Below, in pieces: positions 6,073 through 7,509 of a stretch of DNA of 7,509 nt. The notes below the pieces were generated by a model. It had not been told where the DNA came from and searched no databases. It saw nothing but the letters and a program-made list of their open reading frames with translations. The stretch covers positions 1 to 7,509 of the forward strand of contig JAACTI010000244.1 in assembly GCA_009993495.1 (NCBI GenBank), given 5' to 3'. Source of the stretch: Deltaproteobacteria bacterium (GTDB lineage Bacteria > Desulfobacterota > Desulfuromonadia > Desulfuromonadales > Geopsychrobacteraceae). Every line of letters begins with the position of its first letter. Position 1 is the first letter of the stretch. The translations under genes were made by a program, and so were the position numbers.

Positions 6073-7197
6073 ATGGAGCAACAAAAACAGCGGGTGTCGG
6101 AGGGCATGGTTTCAGAGAATATTCTGAAACGCTGGGAAACGCGCGGGGTCAGTCGGCGTGATTTCATGAAGTTCTGTTCGGCGATGACCGCCACCCTGGC
6201 GTTGCCGATGACCATGATGAGCAGGGTGGCTGAAGCGATTGAGGCCGACAACCGGCCACCGGTAATCTGGATGGAGTTTCAGGGTTGCACCGGTGACTCC
6301 GAAGCCTTTCTGCGCTCCAATCAGCCCACCGCTGCCCAAATCATCCTCGATTATCTGTCGGTGGATTACCACGAAACCATCATGGCCGCCGCCGGTCATC
6401 AAGCTGAAGCGGCCAAGATGGCAACCTTTGAAAAATACAAGGGCAAATATATTGCGATTGTCGAGGGCTCGATTCCAGCGGCCGAAGGGGGCATTTACTG
6501 TACGGTTGCCGGCAATTCGGCGCTGAATATTGCGCGTGAAATCTGCGGCAACGCGGCGGCGACCATTGCGGTCGGGTCCTGTGCGTCTTTCGGCGGTATT
6601 CCTGCCGCGGCGCCCAACCCGACCGGCGCCATATCGGTGTCGCAGGCCGTGCCGGGGGCGACGGTGATGAATCTTCCCGGCTGTCCGCTGAATGCCACCA
6701 ATCTCACCGCCGCCATTGTGCATTTTCTGACCTTTGGCAAGCTGCCGGCAACTGACAGCCTGGGCCGCCCCAAATTCGCTTATGGCAAACGCATTCACGA
6801 CAACTGTGAAAGGCGCGCGCATTTCGATGCCGGTCAGTACGCTGAAGGGTTTGGCGACGCCGGGCATCGCCAGGGCTGGTGCCTCTACAAGCTGGGGTGC
6901 AAGGGGCCCGAAACCTTCCATAACTGTCCAACGGTGCGATACAACGAGGGTACCAGTTGGCCGGTGCAGGCCGGGCATGGCTGCATCGGTTGCAGCGAGC
7001 CGCAATTCTGGGACACCATGAGCCCCTTCTATAATCGTTTGCCCAATGTGCCGGGCTTCGGGGTTGAGGCCAGTGCCGACAAAATCGGCCTGGGAATCGC
7101 CGCTGCTACGGCTGTGGCTTTCGGTGCCCACGGGGTCGCCAGCGCTCTGCGTAAGGGCGATGACGTGGGATCTGAGCAGGTAAAGAAGGAGGATTGA
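6073..7197 (+). CDS. [NiFe] hydrogenase (group 1, uptake) small subunit, Tat-exported and membrane-anchored
   Basis: This 374-residue subunit carries electrons from the Ni-Fe site through three Fe-S clusters. The Tat signal motif SRRDFMKFC is at 27-35, with cleavage probably near 55-60. A hydrophobic C-terminal helix at about 338-358, then a charged tail, should anchor it to a membrane partner as in E. coli HyaA. The distal-cluster ligands are H242, C245, C270 and C276. The medial-cluster ligands are C285, C304 and C307. The proximal set is C72, C170 (VGSCASFGG) and C204 (PGCPLNA), but the fourth position, normally the second Cys of CxxC, is D75 (CTGDSEAF). The two extra cysteines of O2-tolerant six-Cys enzymes are absent (G74 and G175). 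Overall it aligns well by eye with HyaA from residue 60 to the tail. The start has GGAG just upstream. The large-subunit gene follows after 4 bp. A Geobacter Hya-like (group 1f) assignment is possible but unproven. Confidence 0.95.
   Translation: MEQQKQRVSEGMVSENILKRWETRGVSRRDFMKFCSAMTATLALPMTMMSRVAEAIEADNRPPVIWMEFQGCTGDSEAFLRSNQPTAAQIILDYLSVDYHETIMAAAGHQAEAAKMATFEKYKGKYIAIVEGSIPAAEGGIYCTVAGNSALNIAREICGNAAATIAVGSCASFGGIPAAAPNPTGAISVSQAVPGATVMNLPGCPLNATNLTAAIVHFLTFGKLPATDSLGRPKFAYGKRIHDNCERRAHFDAGQYAEGFGDAGHRQGWCLYKLGCKGPETFHNCPTVRYNEGTSWPVQAGHGCIGCSEPQFWDTMSPFYNRLPNVPGFGVEASADKIGLGIAAATAVAFGAHGVASALRKGDDVGSEQVKKED
7186..7192 (+). promoter_or_regulatory. Shine-Dalgarno of the large-subunit gene
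   Basis: AAGGAGG lies within the last codons of the small-subunit gene, nine bases before the ATG at 7202. It fixes that start and fits translational coupling of the two subunits. Confidence 0.8.
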
Positions 7198-7201
7198 AAT
7201 C

Positions 7202-7509
7202 ATGGCAAAAAAAATTGTTGTTGACCCGATTACCCGCATTGAAGGCCACTTGCGGATTGAGGCGCAGATTGAAGGCGGGCAGATCACCAACGCCTGGAGT
7301 TCTTCCACCGCTTTCCGCGGGATTGAAACCATTCTCAAAGGGCGTGATCCGCGCGATGCCCACCATTTCACCCAGCGGTTCTGTGGGGTCTGTACCACGG
7401 TGCACTCCATGGCGAGTATCCGTGCGGTGGAAGATGCGCTGAAGATTCAGATTCCCGACAATGCCCGCCTGATTCGCAACCTGATCATGGGTATTCAGAA
7501 TGTCCAGGA
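7202..7509 (+). CDS. [NiFe] hydrogenase large subunit, N-terminal part (3' truncated by window edge)
   Basis: The frame is open from the ATG at 7202 to the window end, about 102 residues of a protein that is usually around 550-600 long. It holds the N-terminal signature of the catalytic subunit. DPITRIEGH at 8-16 contains the conserved glutamate (E14) known in the family to pass protons to and from the active site. RFCGVCTTVH at 59-68 is the L1 motif RxCGxCxxxH: C61 and C64 are two of the four cysteines that hold the Ni-Fe(CN)2CO centre. The second CxxC pair and the C-terminal maturation tail would be outside the window. There is no signal peptide, as expected for a subunit co-exported with the Tat-bearing small subunit. 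It is in one operon with that subunit, 4 bp downstream. A membrane cytochrome b and a maturation protease would be expected next. Confidence 0.95.
   Translation, partial: MAKKIVVDPITRIEGHLRIEAQIEGGQITNAWSSSTAFRGIETILKGRDPRDAHHFTQRFCGVCTTVHSMASIRAVEDALKIQIPDNARLIRNLIMGIQNVQ

Noticed and set aside
5930..6127. Small 65-codon plus-strand frame in the hydrogenase leader
   Set aside because: It begins at a non-ATG codon in AT-rich untranslated sequence without a ribosome site and overlaps the true small-subunit start out of frame.
6286..6600. O2-tolerant six-cysteine proximal cluster
   Set aside because: The two supernumerary cysteine positions are glycine and one standard ligand is Asp, so the known six-Cys type does not apply.
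6112..7410. 432-codon open frame on the minus strand across the hydrogenase genes
   Set aside because: It lies antisense to two certain hydrogenase subunits with intact motifs, has low-complexity composition, no recognisable domain and no ribosome site. It is a shadow of high-GC codon use.
2373..7509. Nickel gene cluster linking larA and the hydrogenase
   Set aside because: Both enzymes use nickel, but they lie on opposite strands with two unrelated genes between them, and no nickel transport or cofactor gene is present.

Overview
The window looks like chromosomal DNA of an anaerobic deltaproteobacterium of the Desulfuromonadales/Geobacter-Pelobacter kind. This is an inference from the gene set: an HDOD-GGDEF protein, a LarA-type racemase, and a membrane-anchored, Tat-exported [NiFe] hydrogenase. 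By eye the coding DNA is moderately GC-rich. The intergenic stretch in front of the hydrogenase is strikingly AT-rich. There is no CRISPR array, tRNA, rRNA or transposase.

Layout, left to right. (1) Positions 2-586, plus strand: the C-terminal part of a LysR-type regulator cut by the window edge. (2) 665-2212, minus strand, convergent with it: a 515-aa HDOD-GGDEF protein, a probable active diguanylate cyclase. (3) 2246-2372: a gene-free stretch with a long imperfect inverted repeat. (4) 2373-3646, minus strand: a LarA-family nickel-pincer racemase gene. It is broken by one apparent single-base deletion near 3188, although every catalytic residue known for the family is still encoded. (5) 3774-4838, plus strand, divergent from larA: a branched-chain aminotransferase (ilvE) with a strong Shine-Dalgarno and an 11-bp-period direct repeat upstream. 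(6) 4870-5769, minus strand, convergent with ilvE: an atypical SDR/NDUFA9-like NAD(P)-binding protein. The two genes share a GC-rich hairpin between them. (7) 5770-6072: an AT-rich divergent control region. (8) 6073-7197 and 7202 to the window end, plus strand: the small subunit and the start of the large subunit of a group 1 [NiFe] uptake hydrogenase, clearly one operon.

The genes to the left of about 5.8 kb look like independent housekeeping or signalling units, each with its own orientation. The functional unit is the hydrogenase operon. Its small subunit carries a Tat signal, three Fe-S cluster binding sets and a C-terminal membrane anchor, so the enzyme should face the periplasm and pass electrons from H2 into the membrane. 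The most interesting feature of the window is in this subunit: the second cysteine of the proximal-cluster CxxC motif is an aspartate (CTGD). The extra cysteines of the O2-tolerant six-Cys proximal cluster are also absent. I see no sign of a wholly new multi-gene system here.
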